From assembly GCF_947242115.1 (NCBI RefSeq), contig NC_074719.1, positions 31,997,769 to 32,061,768 on the forward strand: DNA of 64,000 nt, in the 5' to 3' direction. Numbering within the stretch: the first letter of the stretch is position 1; each line of letters begins with the position of its first letter. A program made the position numbers and the translations under genes. The notes beneath the pieces are model-generated. The model was given only the letters and a program-made list of their open reading frames with translations, made no database searches and was not told the DNA's origin. This document shows, piece after piece, positions 22,274-32,581 of this stretch. The stretch is from Biomphalaria glabrata (lineage: Eukaryota > Mollusca > Gastropoda > Planorbidae).

Positions 22274-23128
22274 CATTGGCGTAGCTAGGGTGGGGGGAGG
22301 AGGGGGTAGAATTTGAAGATCCCCGGGCCTCCATTTGAGGGGGGCCCCCAAATGAGTGTCCGAAATTTGTTTTTAAATTAATTAAATATTACGTCGCTGT
22401 CATGAAATCTTGCTTTTAACGTTGTTATATAGGTTAGTGACCATGTCATCCTAACAGAGTATTAACTCTTTCAATTTGAAGGAGTAACTTCTATAGCGCT
22501 GACTAGTGCCGTGTTACTCTCAGGAAGTAACTTAATATATAGGGTAGATTATTTCATCATCATCCTGATAAGAGCACAGAAAACAAAGGAGATAATGAAG
22601 GTGTCGAAGATGATACATACAAAGATACAGCAGTCGAAGAAGTGAAAATGTCTCTTGATGAGAGAAGTAGTGCTGAAGAGACTCTAAGGGAATACCCTTT
22701 TACCACAGTCAGAGAAAACATCTGAAGTAAGTGATGAAGAGTCAAGTGATGGTCTTCCAAAATCACTTTCTCCAGAAGTGGAAGAAACTGTAATTAAGTA
22801 CAAAGACTTCGGATATATCCAGCTTGGAATTTTATCTGCAACCGATCTATTGGCTCCTCTTCTCTCCACACTAGGGATGTCTATTTTGTTTTGCATGCGT
22901 ACCATGTTTTCTGGGGCATCAGAAAAGACATCTAGTACATTGAGCTAACCTGGAGTTGGTCTAAAAAAAAATGGAAAAAACCTGAGAGACTGAAAGAACA
23001 TGAAGGAGTCCACCAAACATGTATTTATTAAGTACAGTATTTCTTGTCATGATGTCAAATGTCAAAATGCAATGGGCCCCCAAAGAGGTCAATCCCCCCG
23101 GGCCCCCAAATCCCTAGCTACACCTCTG
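22274..23128. mobile_element. hAT-like element inserted in SINE family 2, with acidic ORF remnant
   Basis: Terminal inverted repeats CATTGGCGTAGCTAGGG and CCCTAGCTACACCTCTG (14 of 17 matching) are flanked by a perfect 8-bp duplication, TATGAAGG (22266-22273 and 23129-23136). The GGGGGCCCCC-rich subterminal parts match each other (22320-22350, 23080-23110). Inside, 22570-22930 on the plus strand has an acidic, Ser/Glu-rich partial frame, including DEESSDGLPKSLSPEVEE and KYKDFGYIQLG, interrupted by frameshift. This could be the N-terminal leader of a hAT transposase kept in a deletion derivative; no catalytic region is present. Confidence 0.75.
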
Positions 23129-23600
23129 TATGAAGGGGGCTCGAGGTTCGACACCTGATTCAGATGTCCAAATGGTTCCAGGCAAGCACGCCTCTTTTAT
23201 GAACCATGTGACCCGAGACTTTTATCTCGTGGCCAGGATGAGAAATTGGCTCTTCACCGAACTCTCTGTCAGGAGGCCCACGTCGACTAAGTGATCGTTT
23301 ATTCACACCCGTCTTAGCATGTTGCACGTTCTTCCGAACCCCTGCATGAATTCCTCCTTTCATGTGTGGCCGGAAGCTCAAGCCCCACGTGGGGGCCATC
23401 CTTATGCCTATGCTGTCCCATCGTTTCCACGGAGGCGCCAAGCTGAGGCGACGGTAGCTGAAATATCCTCCGAGGTTCGATACCAGACTCGAACAGAGTT
23501 GTGTTTACTGAGCGCTTAAAGGCAGCACGGTAAAAAAAAACTTCTCCCAGATATCCCTTCCCCGCCCCCCCCCCCCAAATGGTCAGAAAACTTTGTGCCT
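23129..23600 (+). mobile_element. SINE family 2, second piece, with intervening DNA
   Basis: 23129-23165 resumes the SINE (GGGGGCTCGAGGTTCGACAC). From 23466, CGAGGTTCGATACCAGACTC then AACAGAGTTGTGTTTACTGA, GGCAGCACGG and CTTCTCCCAGATA repeat the B box and carry the SINE on toward its 3' part. So either a second SINE or an insertion of ~300 bp (23166-23465) is present. Long C/A runs follow. Confidence 0.55.
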
Positions 23601-23968
23601 CTACCCCCCCCCCCCAAAAAAAAAAAGACAATGGGTAGAGGGCTCGGAAAAGGGGAACAAAATAAAAAATAGTTCCTTATTTTTAGGAACTTAATTAACA
23701 TTGCTACCATTCCTATAGCTTATAAGTCCATCATAAATGTTCACCGAAAAGGAGCTAAAGTCCGTTGATTAATGGTAGGACTAGTAACTATAAGGGGGTT
23801 GTTGGGGCGGATAGGCCTCAGCAACTACAAGGGAGTTGTTGGAGTGGATATGCCTCATGGATCTTTTTATTGTGTTTTATGAAGTGTCTCTCACTGAATA
23901 ATTGCTTTATCCGCACAGTAGCCTTTAGAGATCTACTAGTATCTCCAATCTAGTTCTCATCTCGACAG

Positions 23969-24247
23969 CAGTGTTTCCCAAACTGTGTTCCGCGGAACCC
24001 CATTATTCCGCGAGGCTTAAATGGGTGTTCTACGAACAACTGGAATAATTAACTAATAGGGCACCAGGTCAATTAATCTCTCGTAAAAAAGTAAGTAAAG
24101 TGTCCCGCTAAATACCCAGAATGTGCGGAGTGTTCCGCTAAATACCCAGAATATGCGGAGTGTCCCGCTAAATACCCAGAATATGCGGAGTGTCCCGCTA
24201 AATACCCAGAATGTGCTACGTGTTCTGGAAAAGTTTTGGAAATACTG
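23969..24247. mobile_element. hAT-like MITE with internal 30-bp minisatellite
   Basis: Ends CAGTGTTTCCCAAACTGTG and TTTTGGAAATACTG are inverted; flanks CTCGACAG and CTCTGCAG match at 6 of 8. Inside, 24100-24213 holds four units of GTGTCCCGCTAAATACCCAG AATATGCGGA. Confidence 0.6.
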
Positions 24248-24483
24248 CTCTGCAGTTTAATACCTCCTTCTACCTCAGTCACATTAAACTATAATATTAG
24301 GCTAATATAAGGTTTGATTTTAAGACCAAGGATTTAACAGGAATGCAGTACGTATTTCACTTGACTTCGCAGGCAGACTCAGATATTACCTACATATTTT
24401 GCCATATCCAGCACAGACTAATCCATTGTCTACATTCAGTCTATTTAAGTTCTTATTTGTACGTCATTTAGTCTTTAGATTTA

Positions 24484-24625
24484 GTTTGATCGACACATAG
24501 TAACTAATAAAACCAAGACATAGCTAGTTTCGAATGTCATTAGTTTGAGTTTGATCGACACATGGTAACTAATGACACCAACATTTAGCTAGTTTCGAAT
24601 GTCTTTAGTTTGAGTTTCAACTGGG
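24484..24625 (+). repeat. 65-bp direct duplication
   Basis: GTTTGATCGACACAT-GTAACTAAT-A-ACCAA-A-ATAGCTAGTTTCGAATGTC-TTAGTTTGA occurs twice, 65 bp apart (24484 and 24549), with about six differences. Confidence 0.75.
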
Positions 24626-24959
24626 GTAGAGTATCTTCAAATGTGGAGAGTCTGTAATGCTTCCATTTCTGTATTTTTGTTTCTGAACAATGGCCATTCG
24701 ACTAACCCAATCCGTTGGCTACCGGGACCAGTATCTTCTCTAGTACATCAAGCTCTTTCTTGTATGCGAAAGGAATATTGCGGCACGTAGTGTTAGATAG
24801 CTAGTTGAGTTAGTTGGGTTGCGCACTTTGTTAGACCGACAGTGAACGAATATTTTATAGTGACGATATAGACTTTGGGTTAGAGATTAGGATAGACTTT
24901 TAATTAATCAGTTACCGCTAGATTCTCAAGAGATAACATCGTTCTATAGTGACAGACAA

Positions 24960-25461
24960 GACTGTGGCCCATTCTGTATTAAACGTTTGTTTGAAGTTCA
25001 CCTTGAGTCAACTTGGTCATTGAGTCTGTGTTCCTGTTTAGTAAAACTACTGGAAACTTGCTGGTATCAATAGTTAGTTTCACTACTCCTAGGTCACCTA
25101 GGTTATCATTGGTGGACTGTACTCGAGAGACGACATTATTGTCGTGAAGTGTAATAAGACACGTTTTCAAGCCAAGGATGCATTGACAATTATGTCCAAC
25201 GACGACAAATTTAACCTCAGTTAAGAAAGAGAAAGAGACATGGACAACCATGCCTTACCAGTTGTGGGCCTCAGTCTAATGGATACTTGGGAGGCCCTTT
25301 GTAACATAATAGTATTATGAGTAGGCCTACATTGGCACACTAGCGCGTCAGTGCAACACCGCTAGTGTTTACGTAATAAATGGAGTTCCTATTATGTCTT
25401 CCCTCTTAAACACTATTTTGTTACTTGTGTAACACGAATATTCTACATGGTGTCAGAATGG
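24960..25461 (+). mobile_element. Possible LTR-retrotransposon remnant (LTR end plus primer-binding site)
   Basis: 25447-25461 reads TGGTGTCAGAATGG directly after TTCTACA. TGGTGTCAGAA is the same primer-binding type found in the LTR element at 45602-47474. The DNA before it could be one LTR. No internal genes remain beyond it. Broken fossil; the left limit is a guess. Confidence 0.35.
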
Positions 25462-26643
25462 TCTTTTTAACCATAACAATTATTGCTATTAATTAGATCA
25501 TTTATCAACATTTATTTTACAACATGCATAGGTAGCAACTAAACTGCAATAGGCGCCAGTGGGTTGTTTAAAGTTACGTCAATTGTATGATACACTAAAT
25601 ATGTTAGCCCTTTATTTCCTACAGCTGCGCCTGTGACAAGAGCCATGATTGATAGTGATATGCTAAATGTAAATTGCGGGGCGCCAGCCAGGCGTGGGAC
25701 CCAGTTTGGAGCAATCTGTAAAATCGGCCTAAGGCCGGCCCGCCCATGATCTGCTGCGGCCAGGGAATGCCACAACTAGAAAACTTATATAAAACTGTCT
25801 CATGAGACTGATTTAGCTATTTTATTAGTCGGAAATGTAGTGGGCTTATATTTTAGTTTGTCTACACGACCTAGTTTGATTAGGAAACAAAACGTTTGAG
25901 TGTTCAAGCCACTTAATATCCCAGCCACGCACTCCGATGCTCATGACAGACTACAAGGTGTAGGATTCTCATCAACGCATCACCAACTGCTTCCATCAGC
26001 TCTGCCTAATTAGGGGACCCACTGGTAATAAATGACATGCACCCATTGAACATTATCTAACCGTTATAAGCTTTAAAAAACTACAAGAAAAAAAAATTAT
26101 ATACAATTATTGCTAAAGCAATTATTTAAAAAAAAGTTACCCTAAATAATTGATACCTTTTTAATGAGCTAGCTAAATGTCAATAAAGGTGTGAAGTAGC
26201 TGAGCGGGACTTGAACATCTCCAATCATAAATCTCTGCTCGTTCAATCAGAATATCTTTATAGTACGTTCATGTTGATTGGTGGATAAATGAATGTCTTC
26301 AAAAGAAGTGACCATTAGCCAAATGAAAGCCAATTAGTGACAGGAAGACTTCTGGGACGAAGAAAATGACATTTTTAACGTTTATCTTTTTTCTCTGAGA
26401 ACTTTCTTGCTCTTCCGAAATCAATGAATTGAATAGTGCGTTACAATTACTGTTGAAATGTGTCTGTTATTGTGAAGTGTTTAGGATATAGCCTAGTTTA
26501 GCAAATAGATTTATTTTGTGAAAGTTTAGTTAAAAGCAGAGTTGTTATACATAGATTTTTATTGGCGCATCAAAGTTTTCAAGAAAATGATTTTTCTATT
26601 TTTGATTTGATGAGTGTTTTGCTGGTTGTCTGTACTGTAGACA
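25462..26643. other. Intergenic and sulfotransferase 5' flank
   Basis: 25655-25750 has CGGGGCGCCAGCCAGGCGTG GGACCC and GGCCTAAGGCCGGCCCGCCC, resembling the right end of the hAT-like family at 297 and 30564. The rest is AT-rich with no clear core promoter. An in-frame TAG lies two codons before the sulfotransferase ATG. Confidence 0.4.
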
Positions 26644-29600
26644 ATGATTGCATTTATTAAGCTTTTAAGACGAACTATCAACTCATTTTTAACATCGCTG
26701 GTGTTTTTTGCTATCCTAGCTGTCGCTGTGCTAATGTGGGGAATCTCCACCCACATGTCCGTTAGAAATATTGGCAAGCTCAGTGCAATGAAGCGATCTA
26801 GTGAAAATAACGACGCCAACTCCTACATCGAGACTCTCAGTATGACAGAAATGGAAACTTCCCTCCCAGTAAGGAAAGAAGTCGACAATTCATTTACTCA
26901 TTCACAGTTTGTGTCCGATAAATCTGAACAGCAGGATATTAATGCACCGGAGGAGAAAACACAAAACAAGGGTCTTAATTTACGCAGCAGGCAAGAATAT
27001 TTTATACCTCCTCCGGGCGATGTTCCTGTCAGGAGATTTCCTCAAGCGGTGATCATCGGCTTTGGTAAGTGTGGCACCAGGGCCATGTTGACATTTCTGA
27101 GTTTACATCCCTACATCGTCATACACCACGAGGAGGTACACTTCTACACAGAGGACAAGCTCTACGCTAAAGGATACAAGTGGTATCTCAACCAAATGCC
27201 ATTTTCATACAGGTAATACAGCAACAACTTCATATGTGTCTTCTTGATGTAAATAGCATTTATTTCAATCACATACTAAGCCATTTTAGGAGTGAAATAA
27301 AGACTTTGAACAACAGACAAAACGTAGTTTAGATGAATCACTTGCAGTTAAATCTATAACTTTAAATACCTTGGTACTATCCTAGACAATAAACTAAATT
27401 TTACTGCAAATACTGATTATATCAGCAAAAAAGGGCAGCAAAGATTACGAATACTAAGAAAACTGTCCTCGTTTAATGTTAGCGAAAAGGCCTTGGCTAT
27501 GTTTTATCACGCTCACATCTGCAATATTTTAAGTTTCAATATCACTGCCTGGTATGGCAATCTGAGCATTAAAAATAAAAATAAACTTAATAGAATCCTA
27601 AATGCTGCTGGCAAAATCATTGGCAAAAAACAAACCCCATTTGGGCAGTTGTTTGAGACAAACATCTCTAAAAAAGCTAACAAGATCCTCGAAATAAAGA
27701 ATCACCCTTTGTGTCAGGATTTTGTGATTTTACCATCACAAAAGAGATACAAGACACCGATAGCAAAGACAAACAGACACAAACACTCTTTTGTTCCCCT
27801 GGTAATCAAATCATTAAATAAGAACAATCTGGTATAAACTTTGTCACATGTAAATTATGAGTGAGTCTGGTGTGAATGTACACTTTGGTTTCTTATAGTT
27901 ATAATGTTTTTTGTTTGGTGTAATGCACAAATTGTAAGACAAATTTCCTTACGGATAATAAAGATTATTATTATTATTATTATTATATACATCCCTTGCA
28001 GTCTAGTCAAGATGCATCAATTCTATGCTTGGGCTAGATTCACAGACATGCCAGGAACCTACCTTAGGGAAATCCTAAATATTACATGGAAGGATTACGT
28101 AGGTAGATAGCAGAACCTTCTTCAAAGCGCGAGCTTGCAAATTAGGCATATAAATTTGGTGAAGTTTCAACTGCTGGCCACGTCTGCAAATTGAAAACAT
28201 TGGCGCATCCCATTTTAATAAAATGAGAGCTCAAAGGGGCAAAGATTTATTCAAAGACACTTAAACATCCTTGAGAATGTTCAGTATAAACTCTTGTCTC
28301 TTGTGAAACTAGAGCAACAATGACAGAACAGCCAGGCGCCGCGCTGGGAGTACTGGTGCGGGAATCGATGGCAGAAGAAAAACGACGAAATAAAAAGAGA
28401 GGGCAACAAACTCAGGCGCCAGTCTCCTGCCCAGTTTGTTCCGATCTCAGGTCTCACCGCCAACATCGGAAACTGCAGTCCTAAGCCCCTAGCCCCGTGG
28501 TAGTCGTCATCGACAATGACGGAAGAACATGATTCTAGATACAGATTGGGCTACGTTTAACTTGACAGTAAGACTAGATGCATTACTTGCAACTTAAGTG
28601 TAACTTTCTGTCTCCGCTATTGTTGTGTTATTTTGGTCATATGAACAACATCTAAGTTCCCTGAGCTGAAATATAAGTTCCCTGAGCTGAAATATAAGTT
28701 CCCTGAGCTGAAATATTTTGAAATTTGTAGAAAGTTTAAAAAATTGTTGTATCACAATGAACATTGATTGGATGGCATAATTTTTCTTTCTCTGCTGGTA
28801 TTTTGGGTGAGCGGAAAAATAATTTGAAGGCGTAGGGTTGTTTTATAGCCACCATTATTGTTGCAGACTTTATTATGTGGCATTCCTTGATATCATCCCT
28901 ACAAAATTAGATTATAATCAAGTTACTTAAGTAGATATGAGGTTTTGATGTTTTAGTGCAAATAGCATAATAGGATTTTAGAGATCAGCGGGAAGCTGAT
29001 ATAATTATAAGAAGTTACAGCAGCAACAAAAAATTGACACGCAGTTAGCAGCCTCAGAATAGTATAAGGTTAGATGGAGGGAATGAATTAGAGGATTGAT
29101 TCTCTTTAAAATAATTATCCTTTGTCTATTTTTATAGGCCTTGTCTCCTGTACTGTGATCCTACCTATCTAAAAGAAATGCCAGTGTTTTATAATTCTTT
29201 GTATCCACGTGGATGTTTAGCTCAAACTGATGTCCAGGCACACCTCTGGTTACATTGTACACGTTTGATCAGCTCTCACTGGTATCCTGTTACAGGTGGA
29301 GACCACTTCTTTTATAGCCTACTTCATCCTCCCATTGAATATTTTAGAGTCCTGAGACAAGATGATTAATGTAAAAATAAATGTGCAAATAACCTATTTT
29401 ATAAGCCGGCTTCCTTTGTGATCTTATTTAGGTTAAGTTTACACTCACCTGTAACTGTTCCACCTTAAGATCGTTCAGTTTTTAATTCACTTAGTAATAG
29501 TGAACATTTTGAAGTAGCCTACAATAAAACAATATACCATTTTGGCTATCTTAAAAACTGTCATGTGATAGTGAGTGCGAAATAATGTTTGTGTGTGTGT

Positions 29601-32126
29601 GTGTTTTATACGACATAAGACAGACGTAGTGTGGGTATATGGAGCTTTTTTAAATCTTTAACTTGAAGTCATACAAGCATATTTACAAAAGAAACAAGTT
29701 ATTTTAATTTGCATAGTCTAGTTATACATTTTTATTTAAAACTAAAGTATAAAGAAATGGTTTCACAGCAAAAAATCTTTGGTAAAAAGGAATAGTGAGA
29801 TAGTAAAAAAAAACAAAAAACAATCAAGTAATATAATAAATAGTTTGTTGGACACTGCAGGAGTCGAGAAATTAAGTTTAGTCGCCATATCGGCATTTGA
29901 GGGAATTTCGGTTTCCTATTTTACCACTTTTTTACCGTATCTTTGAGAATTAAGTGGTAACTGTGACAGTGTACCAAAAAGAATAGTTGTGCATATTCTA
30001 TTTAAAAGACAACTTTGTACATTGACTTTATTTCTGTGTCTTTATATTTGTCATGTCTGCAGCAATCAAGTGACTATGGAGAAATCCCCAGACTACGTGT
30101 GTTCCAACAGAGCCAGACAAGAAATTGCAGAACATTTCCCAGACTGTAAGCTCATTGTGCTGGTTCGCAATCCCGTGGTCCGCATTGTATCAGCTTTCCT
30201 TCAAAGGTACGTTATTTAATTCAGAATAATATGAATCACGTAGTTCAAACCCTAGAGTACAAGCAATCTCGACAATTAAATCAGTTTATATTGCTGTTTT
30301 GCGTTGCAAAGCAAGTTACTGATACATGTAAAGTCTTACGTAGGTTATTTTCACTTAAAATTGATAAGATCAGGGTTACCCCCCTTTCAACAGGCATTGG
30401 CATTCAATCTGTTGTTTACTGCAATAGCATTTTGTCCATCTATCGAAGTCAGTTATTCATATCTTTTGGATTAAACACATAAACACACTTATAAGTAGCG
30501 TAAAGCTGACATTTTTTGATAAACTACTTTATGGTGATTTAGGTAAAAAGTATATTCAAGGCTCAGGGCCGGACTTAACCATCTCGGGGTTCTATTGCGC
30601 GGGGCCCAGACTGGGTAGGGATACGGATAATAAGTGAAAATAAAGAGTCTGTATTAGAAAATAAATTCGTCTTTGCATTTCATTCATTCTTTACTACGTA
30701 CAGAATAGCCTACTTGACGAGCCTTGCGTGTAGCGAAGTCATACTGTAGACCAGTAGACCTATATCATAAAAATTCTATTTCCTACAATAGCAAGAATTA
30801 CCAAAAGTTTCAATCTATCTACGCTCAATAGCAAGAATTACCAAATGTTTCAATCTATCTGCGAAAATTGTGGGCTTCAAGTAATTCTTCATTAGTTTGA
30901 GGCGCGAGAAGCTTCTTTCACCAGATTCCACAATTACGGGTACCGGAATTGTATAATGCCGTTCTTTTTATCGCGTGTAAGATTGGTATTTTCCATATTG
31001 AACGAATGACACCCCAAAAGGACAATTCTGTCTATATTTCAGGATATTTTTATGAGTTTTCAAAAGCTTTTAATAATTTCCAGAGATTTCCAGGACTTTT
31101 TCGTATATTTTACAATTTCAGAAGATTTCCAGCAGCTCCTGGTAAATAAGGAGGCCTCGAGAAATCTGTTATAAGTTATAAAATGGTTTAATTTTAATAA
31201 TTTACACCTAGAATTAGCGGGGGGGGGCTATGAAAGTGCGGGGCCCACTGCGGTCGCATAGGTTGCAGTGACCTAAGGCGGCCCTGTCAGGGCTATAAAA
31301 AAAGCTAAAATTTTTAGACGTTCTCGGTGAGAGACATACTTCTCACAAAGTCATAGTGGAAGAAAATGTGGAGCATGAAGTTCCGGATGTATATTTGTGC
31401 AATGTGAATCACTGTTAAATGTCACGTCGTCTGCGAAATAAGAAGCTTTTCAAACTTTTGTAGTTTGACAGAAGTTGAAATACTGACACATTTCATCAAA
31501 TCTATGTATGCCTAGCTGTTTAAGTTTACTTTGTTTTTCTTCCTTCTAAACCTTTATCCTCTTATTTCACCTCCTATTGGTCTGGTCATCTTAGAAAAGA
31601 CAGACTGACGGACAATGACATAATTCAAGATAAAATGAACTAAATTGGATTTTAAAATCTTTTCAGATTCCGATTCAAAGAGCCGAGTCAGCGACCACCT
31701 ATGAATGTCACGTACATGAACACAAAAACTAATGAATTCAATCCAAATGCATCGGCAGTGGACGTCGGCATCTTTCACAAGCATCTGTCTCCATGGCTAC
31801 GGACGTTCTCACGAGATAACATTCTTGTAGTTTCCGACGAATCTCTCACGACAGATCCACTCAGTGTTCTTAAAAGAGCCGAGAAATTTCTGAACATTCC
31901 GCCCATGCTAAATGAAGACAACTTCTACTACAATGAAACGTCTGGATTTTACTGCTGTCGGCGATATTCGACAGACGAACAGCCTCGGTGCATGAATATT
32001 AACAAGGGCTGGAAACATCCCGAGCTTCCAGCAGACGATGAGAAAATGTTATATGATTTCTACAGGCCCCACAATAAAAAACTGTTTAAACTTTTAAATG
32101 AGACTTACAATTGGGAAAAAACATAG
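26644..32126 (+). CDS. Heparan sulfate glucosamine 3-O-sulfotransferase-like, three coding exons
   Basis: Exons 26644-27212, 30063-30206 and 31667-32126 (stop TAG) join in phase to give 390 residues; all introns are GT-AG. Predicted type II Golgi membrane enzyme: short basic N-terminus, one membrane segment at about residues 15-35 (FLTSLVFFAILAVAVLMWGI), a Ser/Glu-rich stem to ~130, then the sulfotransferase domain. The PAPS 5'-phosphate loop is IIGFGKCGTRA (G139-R146), the catalytic glutamate is E164 in HHEEVHFY, and the 3'-phosphate motif is LIVLVRNPVVRIVSAF (R225, S233). The C-terminal cysteine loop GFYCCRRY...PRCMNINKG is typical of the 3-O-sulfotransferase group. It would transfer sulfate from PAPS to the 3-OH of glucosamine in heparan sulfate; the exact acceptor is unknown. 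The start is supported by an upstream in-frame stop. Against vertebrate GVRKGGTR the loop has Gly and Cys substitutions. Confidence 0.9.
27330..27986 (+). mobile_element. L2-like LINE 3' end in sulfotransferase intron 1
   Basis: KYLGTILDNKLNFTANTDYI in a shifted frame and the open frame 27493-27837 (AMFYHAHICNILSFNITAWY, GNLSIKNKNKLNRILNAAGK, then HKHSFVPLVIKSLNK) match the C-terminal part of L2-type reverse transcriptases. The tail AAATTTCCTTACGGATAATAAAG then (ATT)n at 27960-27986 is typical of such elements. Same strand as the host gene, lying between exons 1 and 2. Confidence 0.8.
28000..28560 (+). mobile_element. Possible LINE 3'-end fragment with CxxC motif
   Basis: In one frame 28319-28483 reads VRESMAEEKRRNKKRGQQTQ, then APVSCPVCSDLRSHRQHRKL and a stop. 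A basic stretch followed by CPVC and two histidines resembles the terminal finger of some invertebrate LINEs. GTCGTCATCGACAATGACGG follows. GC-richer than the surroundings. Low certainty. Confidence 0.35.
28650..28716 (+). repeat. 21-bp tandem repeat, 3 copies
   Basis: TAAGTTCCCTGAGCTGAAATA three times in sulfotransferase intron 1. Confidence 0.85.
28717..30062. other. Rest of sulfotransferase intron 1
   Basis: AT-rich, with a (GT)n run at 29590-29605. The open frame 29178-29369 shows nothing recognisable. The intron ends TGTCATGTCTGCAG. Confidence 0.45.
30564..31286. mobile_element. hAT-like non-autonomous DNA element in sulfotransferase intron 2
   Basis: TIRs CAGGGCCGGACTTAACC and CCTAAGGCGGCCCTG; flanking 8-mers TCAAGGCT (30556-30563) and TCAGGGCT (31287-31294) match at 7 of 8. 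Internal order is the same as 297-913, but here a segment (CAATAGCAAGAATTACCAAA-GTTTCAATCTATCT) is duplicated at 30787-30860. Confidence 0.85.
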
Positions 32127-32284
32127 ATCTTAATGAAAATGATACGAGTTGGCATTAGTTTATAAAACAAAACATGTAAGGTCATATATAAGAACATTTT
32201 GTCGTCTTTGTGTTCTCTCAAATTCTATGTAGTTGTAGTTAAGGTTTGATTGATTCGCTATGGAATTTTTCTTCTTTACCTACA

Positions 32285-32581
32285 TATAGTGTCTATTATA
32301 TATAACTTTAATATTGAAAAGTCGACCTATATATAACTTTAATATTGAAAAGTTGACCTATATATATAACTTTAATATTGAAAAGTTGCCCTATATATAA
32401 CTTTAATATTGAAACGTTGACCTATATATAACTTTAATATTGAAAAGTTGACCTATATATAACTTTAATATTGAAACGTTGACCTATATATAACTTTAAT
32501 ATTGAAAAGTTGACCTATATATAACTTTAATATTGAAAAGTTGACCTATATATAACTTTAATATTGAAAAGTTGACCTATA
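32285..32581 (+). repeat. 31-bp minisatellite just after the sulfotransferase stop
   Basis: Nine to ten units of TATATATAACTTTAATATTG AAAAGTTGACC, starting 159 bp past the stop codon, so probably in the 3' UTR. Point variants GTTGCCC and AACGTTG recur. Confidence 0.9.

Noticed and set aside
23160-23710. Overlapping open frames on both strands
   Set aside because: They fall in SINE pieces and homopolymer runs; none resembles a protein.
26559-26819. Minus-strand 86-codon frame
   Set aside because: Antisense to sulfotransferase exon 1.
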